Under the pieces are notes generated by a model. That model was not told the DNA's origin and did not search any database. It worked only from the letters and a program-made list of their open reading frames with translations. Positions 1-6,722 of a DNA stretch of 6,763 bases are shown here, piece after piece. Source of the stretch: Lentimicrobiaceae bacterium (GTDB taxonomy: Bacteria > Bacteroidota > Bacteroidia > Bacteroidales > WCHB1-69); the NCBI GenBank assembly GCA_009787675.1, contig WQSU01000141.1:1-6763 (forward strand), read 5' to 3'. Numbering within the stretch: position 1 is the stretch's first letter; every line of letters begins with the position of its first letter. The position numbers and the translations under genes are program-made.

Positions 1-87
1 AATTTTTGGAAAAATTTTTAAAAAATCAACCTTGACCTCAAATATGCGATTCTAATGAACTCGACATGATTTAGGGTGACGCATTGT

Positions 88-228
88 CGAAGTCAGGAGT
101 GGTTTGACAAAATAGAAGCGCCACAAAAAGCATTTTTTACATTTGAAAATTCGGCTCACGGCACCATCATAGAAGAACCTGAAAAATTTGTTCAAATAAT
201 TCGTGAAATTGAACGCCCGAACAACTAA
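88..228 (+). pseudogene. Remnant of an alpha/beta-hydrolase gene (C-terminal end only)
   Basis: Read from about base 88 to the TAA at 226-228, this frame gives roughly 46 residues that look like the last part of an alpha/beta-hydrolase. It has an EWFDKIEAPQK segment, then ENSAHGTIIEEPEKF, then a short C-terminal helix. In that family the His of the SAH segment (codon 157-159) is the catalytic histidine, and the EEPEKF stretch usually follows it. The frame is closed by TGA at 67-69, and the codons between 70 and about 87 do not resemble the expected region around the catalytic Asp. The nucleophile and oxyanion parts are also absent, so this cannot be a working enzyme. It is most likely a 5'-deleted gene relic. 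The family call rests on recognising the motif by eye, without a search. A frameshift very near the window edge is a less likely alternative. Confidence 0.6.
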
Positions 229-240
229 GGAGTAATTTTG
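209..240 (+). promoter_or_regulatory. Candidate Bacteroidota-type promoter
   Basis: TAATTTTG at 233-240 matches the Bacteroidota -7 consensus TAnnTTTG exactly. A TTG at 209-211 lies 21 bases upstream, within the range reported for -33 elements. The box also forms half of a perfect 12-bp palindrome (ATTTTGCAAAAT, 235-246). It overlaps the end of the hydrolase remnant. If active, it would start transcripts near 247 and give the CCA/M16 gene a leader of about 210 bases. Such AT-rich matches arise often by chance. Confidence 0.3.
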
Positions 241-456
241 CAAAATAGCCTTTGCTCGCTTGGAAAATGAATTGGAAGCAGCAACCATTCCAAACCATAG
301 GACGCAAGTCGCTAGCCAGAAAATTGGTTGCCATTCAAAAACATCTCTTCACTACCTACCACGCAATTATTGGAAGATAACGTTGTTTTATTTTATTGAA
401 AACAAACAGATTGATGTATATTTTGAATTTCTTAATAATTCGTGTTATTTTGCGCG
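229..456. other. Non-coding spacer between the hydrolase remnant and the CCA/M16 gene
   Basis: No convincing gene is visible here. A frame on the plus strand is open from 236 to the TGA at 458-460, and that TGA overlaps the downstream ATG as ATGA. Its only starts are weak TTG codons and its sequence resembles no family I know. Another frame (249-380) contains a basic stretch, GRKSLARKLVAIQKHL, that could be a relic of a longer protein, but I cannot assign it. Together with the truncated hydrolase this suggests decayed sequence. Two promoter-like sites lie inside. Confidence 0.5.
396..425 (+). promoter_or_regulatory. Candidate promoter for the CCA/M16 gene
   Basis: A TTG at 396-398 is followed after 18 bases by TATATTTTG at 417-425. 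This resembles the Bacteroidota -7 element TAnnTTTG with one extra base. Transcription would begin near 430, about 25 bases before the ATG at 457. The position is better for this gene than the exact-match site at 233-240, but the -7 match is imperfect. Confidence 0.3.
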
Positions 457-3264
457 ATGAAAAATAATATTCTAAACTCTCAACATCCTATTTACAAAAT
501 AGTTGAAAAAGTAGCTGAAGAAAAGAAACTTGCTGCTTTCGTAGTGGGTGGCGTGGTGCGCGACCTGTTTTTGAACCGTTTCTCAAAAGATATTGACATA
601 TTGGTGGTGGGAAGCGGCATTGCATTGGCGCAAGCGGTAGCTAAAGAGATTTCGCCAACATTGGAAGTGAATGTGTTTAAAAACTTTGGGACAGCGCAGT
701 TTGTCTTTGAGGGCGCTGCCATTGAGTTTGTGGGCGCACGGAAAGAATCTTACGATTTTAATTCCAGAAAACCAGCAGTGGAAACAGGTACGTTGGAAGA
801 TGACCTTTCGCGACGCGACTTCACTATAAATGCTTTAGCTATTGGTATTTCGGGAGAGAAAAGAGGTGAGTTGACTGATCTTTTCAACGGATTTGATGAC
901 TTGCAGTCCAAAATTCTGCGCACCCCATTAGACCCCGACATTACTTTTTCCGACGACCCGCTACGCATGATGCGCGCAGTGCGCTTTGCCTCACAATTGG
1001 GCTTTACCATTGAACCTAAAACGTTTGCCGCCATTAAACGTAATGCACACCGCTTGGAAATCATTTCCAAAGAAAGAATTATGGAGGAGTTTAATAAAAT
1101 ATTACTTTCTAAAAAACCATCCGTAGGAATTAAGTTGTGTGATGAAACAGGACTTTTGGCACAGTTTCTTCCTGAAATCTCAGCCTTGAAAGGGGTAGAT
1201 GTAATGAACGGAAGAGCGCATAAAGACAATTATGTACACACTTTACAAGTGGTAGATAAAATTGCGTTGGTGTCGCCAAATTTGTGGTTGCTGTGGGGCG
1301 CCCTGTTGCACGATATTGCCAAGCCGCAAACCAAGAAATATGACGAAAAGGTGGGCTGGTCGTTTCATGGACATGAATATATCGGCTCAAAAATGGTGAA
1401 AAGGATTTTCACTCAACTCAAAATGCCTGCCAATGAGAAGATGAGGTATGTTCAAAAGTTGGTGGCGCTACATCTGCGTCCTATTGCTTTGGTGGAAGAT
1501 GAAATCACCGATTCTGCCGTACGTCGTCTGCTATTCGACGCCGGAAACGATATCGATGACCTGATGCTGCTCTGCGAAGCCGATGTTACCTCCTCCATTC
1601 CCGAAAAGATAAAACGCTGCATGGAGAACTTTGCCCATGTGCGCCAAAAACTCAAAGAGATTGAAGAAAAAGACAGAATACGCAATTGGCAACCACCTAT
1701 TGACGGCGCATTGATTATGAGCACATTCCAGTTATCACCCTGCCGCGAAGTGGGCACTATAAAAGACGCCATCCGCGAGGCTATTTTGGACGGAAAAATT
1801 CCAAATGAATTTGATGCTGCTTACAAGATGATGTTAGAGGAGGGAGAGAAGTTAGGGTTGCAGAAGGGAGAAATGCAGAAGGGAGAAAAGCAGAAAGGAG
1901 AAAAGAAACCCTTATCCTCTAAGGTCTCCTTAGTAGCAGGCAATACAAAACGCTGTAAATTAGATAGAAAAAAGCAGCCGGAGATTCTGGAGATAAGTTC
2001 CTGCGCGTTGCAGGCGCCTCAGAACTTTTTTATCGCCAATGAGATTCCGCTTTATTTATTTCAGAATCTCAATTTAGATTTGATACATATTATTGTTAAA
2101 GTGAAGGCAGGGGCGCTGTATGAGCCGGCGAAGTTTGCTGCAAACAGTGCTTATCAGCTTCTAAAAGAGAGCTGTGCAATTTTGTCTGCCACCGAAATGG
2201 ATGACTTTTTAGCTTTTCACGGTACTTCGTGGAAAACATTTGTTAACACACAATATATTGTTATTCAATGGGTCATACCTAAAAGAAATTTAGATAAAGT
2301 ATTGCCTGTGTTATGGAACACTATTTCAAATCCATCTTACAGAAATGATGATTTACAACGTTATAAAGAATCGCGCATCAAAGATTTGGAATACAACACC
2401 GCCAAATTCAACTACCGCGCCACGCAACTCATGTTTGCACAGATGTTTCCTGCCGAAATCCCTATTGGAACTGTTTTAACAAAAGAACATATTGAAAATA
2501 TAACAGTTGAGCAGCTTCAAAACTATCATTCACAAACATTTACAAACAATAATGTTCGTGTTTTCGCAACAGGGAATGTGGGAGATGAGATAATGAAGGG
2601 ATTAGATGATATGATGATGAGACGATTTGATGATGTGCTGATTAAGGGAGAAAACAGAAAGCAGAAAGAACCCACCTCTCATTCCTCACCTCTCATTCCT
2701 CATTCCTCACCTCTTACGGTTGAGGTACGCGAGGGAGCATTGCAGTCGTCGTTTATTTTGTGCAGAAAAAATATAGGGTTCAAACACGAAGAGCGGCGCA
2801 AGTTTGAAGTGTTAAGTACTTTATTTGGAGGATATTTTGGTTCAAGGCTCATGCAGAATTTGCGTGAGGAAAATGGATATACGTACGGCGTTTTTTGCAG
2901 CAGTTTATATTACGAAGAGGAATCCATCTTTTATATTGAGGCTGATGTGGTGGTAGAAAAAACGAAAGAGGCTATTGATGAATGCTTTAAAGAGATGGAA
3001 TTGTTACAAGCCGAATTAGTGGATGAAGAAGAACTCTCATTGGTGAAATCGTATATGTTGGGCGAGCTGCTTCGCAATGTGGATGGTTCGGTTTCTTACC
3101 AAAAAAGATATGCTTTTTGGAATGATTTTCAAATAGATGAAACGGAGTTGCAGCAAATGATAGACGTTTTGCAAGCCATGACGCCACAAACGATTCAGGC
3201 AATGGCTAAAGAATACCTTGTGCCGGAGATGTTTAGTACTGTTGTTGTGGGGAGAATGAGTTAG
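457..3264 (+). CDS. CCA-adding tRNA nucleotidyltransferase (HD domain) fused to an M16-type peptidase homologue
   Basis: The first half (residues 1 to about 468) is a CCA tRNA nucleotidyltransferase, which adds or repairs the 3' CCA of tRNAs in the cytoplasm. It shows GGVVRD (31-36), the metal-binding DID (45-47), RRDFTINA (119-126) and DPLRMMRAVRFA (167-178). A metal-dependent HD domain follows, with H261, H285-D286 in LLHDIAKP, the FHGH segment near 303-306 and D376. The conserved-looking end YKMMLEEGEKLGL matches the usual C-terminus of about 470-residue relatives. A lysine/glutamate-rich linker (about 469-501) leads into a complete single M16 unit (about 502-935). Its N-lobe lacks HxxEH: YQLLKESC sits where the motif is expected. 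The C-lobe keeps the family segment GSRLMQNLREENGYTYGV. Such metal-less M16 chains usually pair with an active partner, and none is encoded here. The ATG at 457 is preferred over the GTG at 442, because the protein then begins close to the nucleotidyltransferase fold. An internal start at 1873 could make the M16 part separately. The domain calls are strong; the biological reality of the fusion needs experimental proof. Confidence 0.9.
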   Translation: MKNNILNSQHPIYKIVEKVAEEKKLAAFVVGGVVRDLFLNRFSKDIDILVVGSGIALAQAVAKEISPTLEVNVFKNFGTAQFVFEGAAIEFVGARKESYDFNSRKPAVETGTLEDDLSRRDFTINALAIGISGEKRGELTDLFNGFDDLQSKILRTPLDPDITFSDDPLRMMRAVRFASQLGFTIEPKTFAAIKRNAHRLEIISKERIMEEFNKILLSKKPSVGIKLCDETGLLAQFLPEISALKGVDVMNGRAHKDNYVHTLQVVDKIALVSPNLWLLWGALLHDIAKPQTKKYDEKVGWSFHGHEYIGSKMVKRIFTQLKMPANEKMRYVQKLVALHLRPIALVEDEITDSAVRRLLFDAGNDIDDLMLLCEADVTSSIPEKIKRCMENFAHVRQKLKEIEEKDRIRNWQPPIDGALIMSTFQLSPCREVGTIKDAIREAILDGKIPNEFDAAYKMMLEEGEKLGLQKGEMQKGEKQKGEKKPLSSKVSLVAGNTKRCKLDRKKQPEILEISSCALQAPQNFFIANEIPLYLFQNLNLDLIHIIVKVKAGALYEPAKFAANSAYQLLKESCAILSATEMDDFLAFHGTSWKTFVNTQYIVIQWVIPKRNLDKVLPVLWNTISNPSYRNDDLQRYKESRIKDLEYNTAKFNYRATQLMFAQMFPAEIPIGTVLTKEHIENITVEQLQNYHSQTFTNNNVRVFATGNVGDEIMKGLDDMMMRRFDDVLIKGENRKQKEPTSHSSPLIPHSSPLTVEVREGALQSSFILCRKNIGFKHEERRKFEVLSTLFGGYFGSRLMQNLREENGYTYGVFCSSLYYEEESIFYIEADVVVEKTKEAIDECFKEMELLQAELVDEEELSLVKSYMLGELLRNVDGSVSYQKRYAFWNDFQIDETELQQMIDVLQAMTPQTIQAMAKEYLVPEMFSTVVVGRMS
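1860..1904 (+). repeat. Three tandem 15-bp repeats in the CCA-M16 linker
   Basis: Three adjoining 15-base units start with GCAGAA: 1860-1874, 1875-1889 and 1890-1904. The first two differ only at the last base and the third by a single G-to-A change from the second. The period is a multiple of three, so the units encode a repeated five-residue pattern (QKGEM, QKGEK, QKGEK, residues 469-483). Gain or loss of a unit would keep the frame. The array lies exactly after the expected C-terminus of the CCA enzyme. An in-frame ATG (1873-1875) occurs within it behind a GGGAG that is only two bases away. Confidence 0.88.
1919..1933 (+). repeat. Short perfect hairpin in the linker
   Basis: CTAAGG (1919-1924) and CCTTAG (1928-1933) are perfect reverse complements around a three-base TCT loop. 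It lies in the linker between the CCA and M16 parts and is not followed by a T-run, so it is not a typical intrinsic terminator. TCTCCTT (1925-1931) could alternatively pair with AAGGAGA at 1895-1901. It could be a leftover of a former intergenic region or chance. Confidence 0.45.
2655..2714 (+). repeat. Heptanucleotide repeats within the M16 domain linker
   Basis: CAGAAAG occurs twice in a row (2655-2668). After four bases (AACC) comes a 42-base array (2673-2714) built from two 7-mers, A = CACCTCT and B = CATTCCT, in the order A B A B B A. The array encodes a Ser/His/Pro-rich stretch (about residues 739-753), repeated as SHSSPLI then PHSSPL, between the N- and C-lobes of the M16 unit. Seven is not a multiple of three, so gain or loss of one unit would shift the frame and remove the C-lobe, whereas a change of three units would be tolerated. 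Confidence 0.88.
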
Positions 3265-3276
3265 GTGATTTTGGTT

Positions 3277-4545
3277 TTAATACCTATATTTCTCCCAACA
3301 TTTTTTCAAATAATTTCTCATCTCGTTCTCTCGGGCATTGTTTTGGGGTTCGTAAAACTTCTTGCCGCTGATGGACTCAGGTAGAAACTCTTGAACAATG
3401 AAATTGTTTTCAAAAGAATGGGCGTATTTGTAGTCTTTGGCGTAGTTTAAATCCTTCATCAGTTGGGTGGGGGCGTTTCGAATGTGAAGGGGTACGGGCA
3501 AATCGCCTGCTTTCCGCACCCACTCCAAAGCCTCGTCAATGGCGAGGTAAGAGGCGTTGCTTTTGGGCGAAGAAGCCAAATAGATGGCGGTTTGCGACAG
3601 GATGATGCGTGCCTCAGGCATCCCAATTTGATGCACGGCTTGAAAGCAGCTATTTGCCAGCAACAACGCATTGGGATTGGCATTGCCAATATCCTCAGAA
3701 GCTAAAATCATCATGCGGCGGGCAATAAAGAGTGGATCTTCACCAGCGGCAATCATACGCGCCAGCCAATACACCGCCGCATTGGGGTCGGAGCCTCGCA
3801 TTGATTTGATGAATGCCGAAATGATGTCGTAGTGGTTTTCTCCTTTTTTGTCGTAAATTGCCAGATTCTTTTGGATGCACTTCATTACCATATCGTTAGT
3901 AATCACAAGTTTTCCGGCTTGAGGTTTCACAAACTGCACTACCAATTCAATGGCATTCAGTAGTTTGCGTGCATCGCCGCCCGAAATTCTAAACAGCGCT
4001 TCCGTTTCCTCTATTTCAATAGTAGTGTTGATATTTTCTTCCAAATAGGATTTGGCATAATTCAAAATTCGGTTCAAATCCTCCACCTCTAACGATTTTA
4101 ACACAAACACATAAACCTGACAGCGAGAGAGTAGCGGAGAAATCACCTCAAAAGAGGGGTTTTCGGTGGTGGCACCTATGAGGGTAACCACCCCCTGCTC
4201 TACCGCGCCCAACAGTGAATCTTGCTGCGATTTGCTAAAACGGTGAATCTCATCAATAAACAGAATCGTTTTTTCCTCAGAGGCTTTAGCTTTATCGATA
4301 ATTTCGCGAATATCTTTTACGCCGGAACTGATGGCGCTGAGCATATAGAACTGCGAATTTGTGAGTTGCGCAATGAGTAGTGCTAACGTAGTTTTGCCTA
4401 CGCCGGGAGGACCCCACAAAATCATGGAATGCAGCGCATTGTTCTCAATCGCATTGCGCAAGATAGCGCCCTCCCCTATTAGGTGTTGTTGACCTATGTA
4501 TTGGGATAAACTTTGGGGACGAAGGAGTTCGGCTAGTGGTTTCAT
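3277..4545 (-). CDS. rarA: Replication-associated recombination protein A (RarA/MgsA), AAA+ ATPase
   Basis: This 422-residue protein belongs to the RarA/MgsA/WRNIP1 family, DNA-dependent ATPases related to clamp loaders that act at stalled replication forks. It begins with the family-typical MKPLAELLRP, which supports the ATG at 4545. It then shows Walker A GPPGVGKT (45-52), Walker B LFIDEIHR (95-102), sensor 1 IGATTENP (123-130), a probable arginine finger in LLSRCQVY (R141) and sensor 2 GGDARKLLNAIE (189-200, R193). The C-terminal oligomerisation region follows, with SMRGSDPNAAVYWLARM (about 248-264) and ILASEDIGNANP. The length is normal for the family and no key residue is missing. It converges on the CCA/M16 gene with a 12-base gap and lies 73 bases downstream of the kinase gene on the same strand. 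I see no clear promoter or terminator in that gap, so cotranscription is possible. Confidence 0.95.
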   Translation of the reverse strand: MKPLAELLRPQSLSQYIGQQHLIGEGAILRNAIENNALHSMILWGPPGVGKTTLALLIAQLTNSQFYMLSAISSGVKDIREIIDKAKASEEKTILFIDEIHRFSKSQQDSLLGAVEQGVVTLIGATTENPSFEVISPLLSRCQVYVFVLKSLEVEDLNRILNYAKSYLEENINTTIEIEETEALFRISGGDARKLLNAIELVVQFVKPQAGKLVITNDMVMKCIQKNLAIYDKKGENHYDIISAFIKSMRGSDPNAAVYWLARMIAAGEDPLFIARRMMILASEDIGNANPNALLLANSCFQAVHQIGMPEARIILSQTAIYLASSPKSNASYLAIDEALEWVRKAGDLPVPLHIRNAPTQLMKDLNYAKDYKYAHSFENNFIVQEFLPESISGKKFYEPQNNARENEMRNYLKKCWEKYRY

Positions 4546-4618
4546 TATTTTTAATTCATTAACGATGCGTTCTTATAGTTATTACGCTATTGCATGAATA
4601 TATCCTTGAGCAGTATTA

Positions 4619-5872
4619 TTATACCTTTTTCAACGTAAACAAAAACTCTAATCCGCCGCTTTCTTTCTGTCTTGCGCGAATAGAACCTTTGTGGAAAGTT
4701 ACGGCGTTTTTAACAATCGACAAACCCAATCCTGAGCCGCCCGATTCGCGAGTACGTCCCTCTCCCACGCGGTAAAAACGCTCAAAAATCCGGTCTAAAT
4801 GTTTCTCATCGGAAATTCCAATGCCATCATCTGAAAAAGAAAAATGACAATATTGTTTGTCGTAAAATCCTGAAATTTGAATGTTTACATTCTCACCAGC
4901 ATAACTGATTACATTATCCGTAAGATTGCGGAATATGGAATATATCAGGTTTTGATTGCCGCAAATCAAAAGATTTTCAGGAATATCCCACTCCATTTTT
5001 ATCCCTTTTTCTTGTAATGGAACTTGTAAGTCGGTTTTGAGTTCTGTAAGAATTTCGTTAATAGAAACTGAGCCGAGTTGGAAAGCGCTTGGAGCTTCTT
5101 CTATTTTGGTAATCAAGCTCATATCTCGAATTAATTCCGACAGTACCATCGTTTGACCGTACGCCTGTTTAATGAAATATTGCTCTTTTTCAGCATCCAA
5201 CTGTTTTTCCAACACTGTTTCAAGGTAGCCGCGAATGCTGGTTACTGGCGTGCGCAACTCATGCGCAATATTGCCGGTAATCTCCTGACGGTATTGGTGA
5301 TCTTTGAACTGTTTTACCGATTTACCAAAACTCTCTGTTACCAAATGAATAAGCAATAACATTGTTAAAAACAAAGCGATAATGAAATACATGAATAGAT
5401 TATCCGCTTTTATAAAATTCTGAATTTGAATATTATAAGGCAATGCCACCCGAATATAATAATCGCCCGATTTTTTTGCATAATATAAATATTCTATGTT
5501 GTTGGTGTTGGATATTCTGACATTCATACCCTTGCCGTTCTTTTTTGCTTCCAAAATTTCGGGACGTTTGATGTGGTTTTCTAACGTTGTGAATTGAGAA
5601 ATTGCATTGTCGTAGTGCACATAACCATTTCTGTTAATGATAGTAATCCTAAGATTTTCAGGAAAAAATTTCATCAAACTGTCCAAATTTTGCACACCGC
5701 TTTCAATCAGTTGAGATTGAATGATTTCCGTGTATGCGTCTAACCTTTCTTTTAAGGCATCGGTTCTAAACCTGCCTTCCCTTGTTTGTTCAAAGATGAC
5801 TACGCCCAGCGTAAAAAGCGCAAAAATGAGGAAAATGTAAAAAAACAATTTTTGTTTATAGCCTAATTTCAT
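4619..5872 (-). CDS. Membrane sensor histidine kinase of a two-component system
   Basis: The 417-residue protein is a class I histidine kinase that would autophosphorylate and pass phosphate to the adjacent regulator. It has a first membrane helix at about residues 9-27, an extracytoplasmic sensor region of about 130 residues (28-157) and a second helix at about 158-178. Only about 15 residues then precede the phosphoacceptor domain, so there is no room for a HAMP domain. The H-box is NIAHELRTPVTSI with H204. The ATPase domain shows RNLTDN (N-box, N320), DDGIGIS (348-354), FERFYRV (363-369) and GGSGLGLSIV (378-387), so all catalytic boxes are intact. I do not recognise the sensor region beyond a general resemblance to extracytoplasmic PAS/CACHE-like folds, and the signal is unknown. 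I chose ATG 5872 over upstream starts at 5911 and 5893 because the protein then begins just before the first membrane helix. It overlaps the regulator by 17 bases, which suggests coupled translation. Confidence 0.92.
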   Translation of the reverse strand: MKLGYKQKLFFYIFLIFALFTLGVVIFEQTREGRFRTDALKERLDAYTEIIQSQLIESGVQNLDSLMKFFPENLRITIINRNGYVHYDNAISQFTTLENHIKRPEILEAKKNGKGMNVRISNTNNIEYLYYAKKSGDYYIRVALPYNIQIQNFIKADNLFMYFIIALFLTMLLLIHLVTESFGKSVKQFKDHQYRQEITGNIAHELRTPVTSIRGYLETVLEKQLDAEKEQYFIKQAYGQTMVLSELIRDMSLITKIEEAPSAFQLGSVSINEILTELKTDLQVPLQEKGIKMEWDIPENLLICGNQNLIYSIFRNLTDNVISYAGENVNIQISGFYDKQYCHFSFSDDGIGISDEKHLDRIFERFYRVGEGRTRESGGSGLGLSIVKNAVTFHKGSIRARQKESGGLEFLFTLKKV

Positions 5873-6557
5873 CGGTATCAAATTTATATCCATATCCGGA
5901 TCGGTTAACAATTACAGAAGCGTATTTCCCCATTTTTTTTCTCAAACGGGTAATGTGAACATCCACAGTTCTTTCTGTGATAAAAGGGGTTTCATGCCAT
6001 ATTATTTCTATAATATCCTCGCGGGATAAAATTTTATCGGGGTTTTTGGCAAGCAGAGTCAATAGTTCAAATTCGGTTTTGGTCAGCACCATGCGCTGTT
6101 CGTCAATAAAAAGTTCTTTTGCCTCTAAATCAATAACAATATTTTGGTAAACAATTTGTCCGGAATGGCTAAAATTTTCCTTTTTTTCTGCGGACTTTGT
6201 TCTTTTTACAATAGCTTTTATGCGTGCAATCACCTCTTTTATAGAAAATGGTTTTGAGATATAATCGTCTCCACCCACAGAAAACCCTGTAAGCATATCA
6301 TTTTCAGTATCTTTTGCTGTAAGAAAAACAATAGGGATGAGATTGTTTTCTTTGCGCAGTTTTTCTGCCATTTTATATCCCGACATTCCGCCCATCATCA
6401 CATCAAGCAAAATGAGGGAATAGTGGGGCGATATTTTTTTGAGCGCTTCTTCAGCAGAGTAAGCACATTCCACTTGATAACCCTCGTTACTTAAATTAAA
6501 TTCAAGGATTTCGCAAATGTTACGATCGTCATCAACAATAAGTATTTTATCTGGCAT
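5856..6557 (-). CDS. OmpR/PhoB-family response regulator
   Basis: This 233-residue DNA-binding regulator is the partner of the overlapping kinase. The receiver domain (about 3-118) has the acidic pocket in VDDD (D9-D11), the phosphoacceptor D52 in LLDVMM, the switch T80 in FLTAK and the conserved K102 in SKPF. A short lysine-rich linker leads to a winged-helix domain (about 134-227) with the recognition helix RTVDVHITRLRKK (196-208) and the wing GYGYKF. Every residue needed for phosphorylation and DNA binding appears present, and the length is standard. The gene comes first in the leftward unit and ends inside the kinase gene. The target genes cannot be read from this window. A PhoB/PhoR-like role is possible, but the sequence does not establish it. 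Confidence 0.95.
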   Translation of the reverse strand: MPDKILIVDDDRNICEILEFNLSNEGYQVECAYSAEEALKKISPHYSLILLDVMMGGMSGYKMAEKLRKENNLIPIVFLTAKDTENDMLTGFSVGGDDYISKPFSIKEVIARIKAIVKRTKSAEKKENFSHSGQIVYQNIVIDLEAKELFIDEQRMVLTKTEFELLTLLAKNPDKILSREDIIEIIWHETPFITERTVDVHITRLRKKMGKYASVIVNRSGYGYKFDTDEIRL

Positions 6558-6575
6558 TTTTTACAATTTTGGGTG

Positions 6576-6583
6576 CAAAAATA
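6576..6583 (-). promoter_or_regulatory. Candidate -7 promoter element for the response regulator/kinase operon
   Basis: On the minus strand the sequence reads TATTTTTG followed by CAC, an exact match to the Bacteroidota -7 element TAnnTTTG. It would start transcription about 10-15 bases before the regulator's ATG at 6557, giving a very short leader without a Shine-Dalgarno sequence. No clear TTG stands at the -33 position. Confidence 0.42.
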
Positions 6584-6722
6584 TGCAAAGTATAATAAGA
6601 ATTGATTAATAAAATGTTTCAAAAAAATTAAGAAATAAGTGTATTTTCGCAAATCATTTAAACATCAAAACAATGAAATTTCCATGAGTTTAAAAATAGA
6701 CACACCAACCGCAATGAATAGT

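Noticed and set aside
1..26. AT-rich inverted sequence (AATTTTT...AAAAATT) as a terminator or attachment site
   Set aside because: Runs of A and T alone make such symmetry by chance, and the window edge cuts its context.
249..380. Basic peptide with RKSLARKLVAIQKHL, reminiscent of a transposase or recombinase end
   Set aside because: Too short and no diagnostic motif. I could not match it to any named family.
236..460. Open frame whose TGA overlaps the CCA gene's ATG as ATGA, suggesting a coupled small gene
   Set aside because: Only TTG starts are available, there is no ribosome site, and the protein sequence looks random. The ATGA overlap is probably chance.
3265..3276. Shared terminator between the convergent CCA/M16 and rarA genes
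   Set aside because: The 12-base gap contains no inverted repeat.
3459..3705. Open frames on both strands within rarA
   Set aside because: They lie wholly inside the well-supported rarA gene in other frames and have no recognisable motifs.
4546..4618. Possible terminator between the kinase gene and rarA (GCGT...ACGC, ATAG...CTAT)
   Set aside because: The stems are only four base pairs with long loops and no T-run, so I do not call a terminator.
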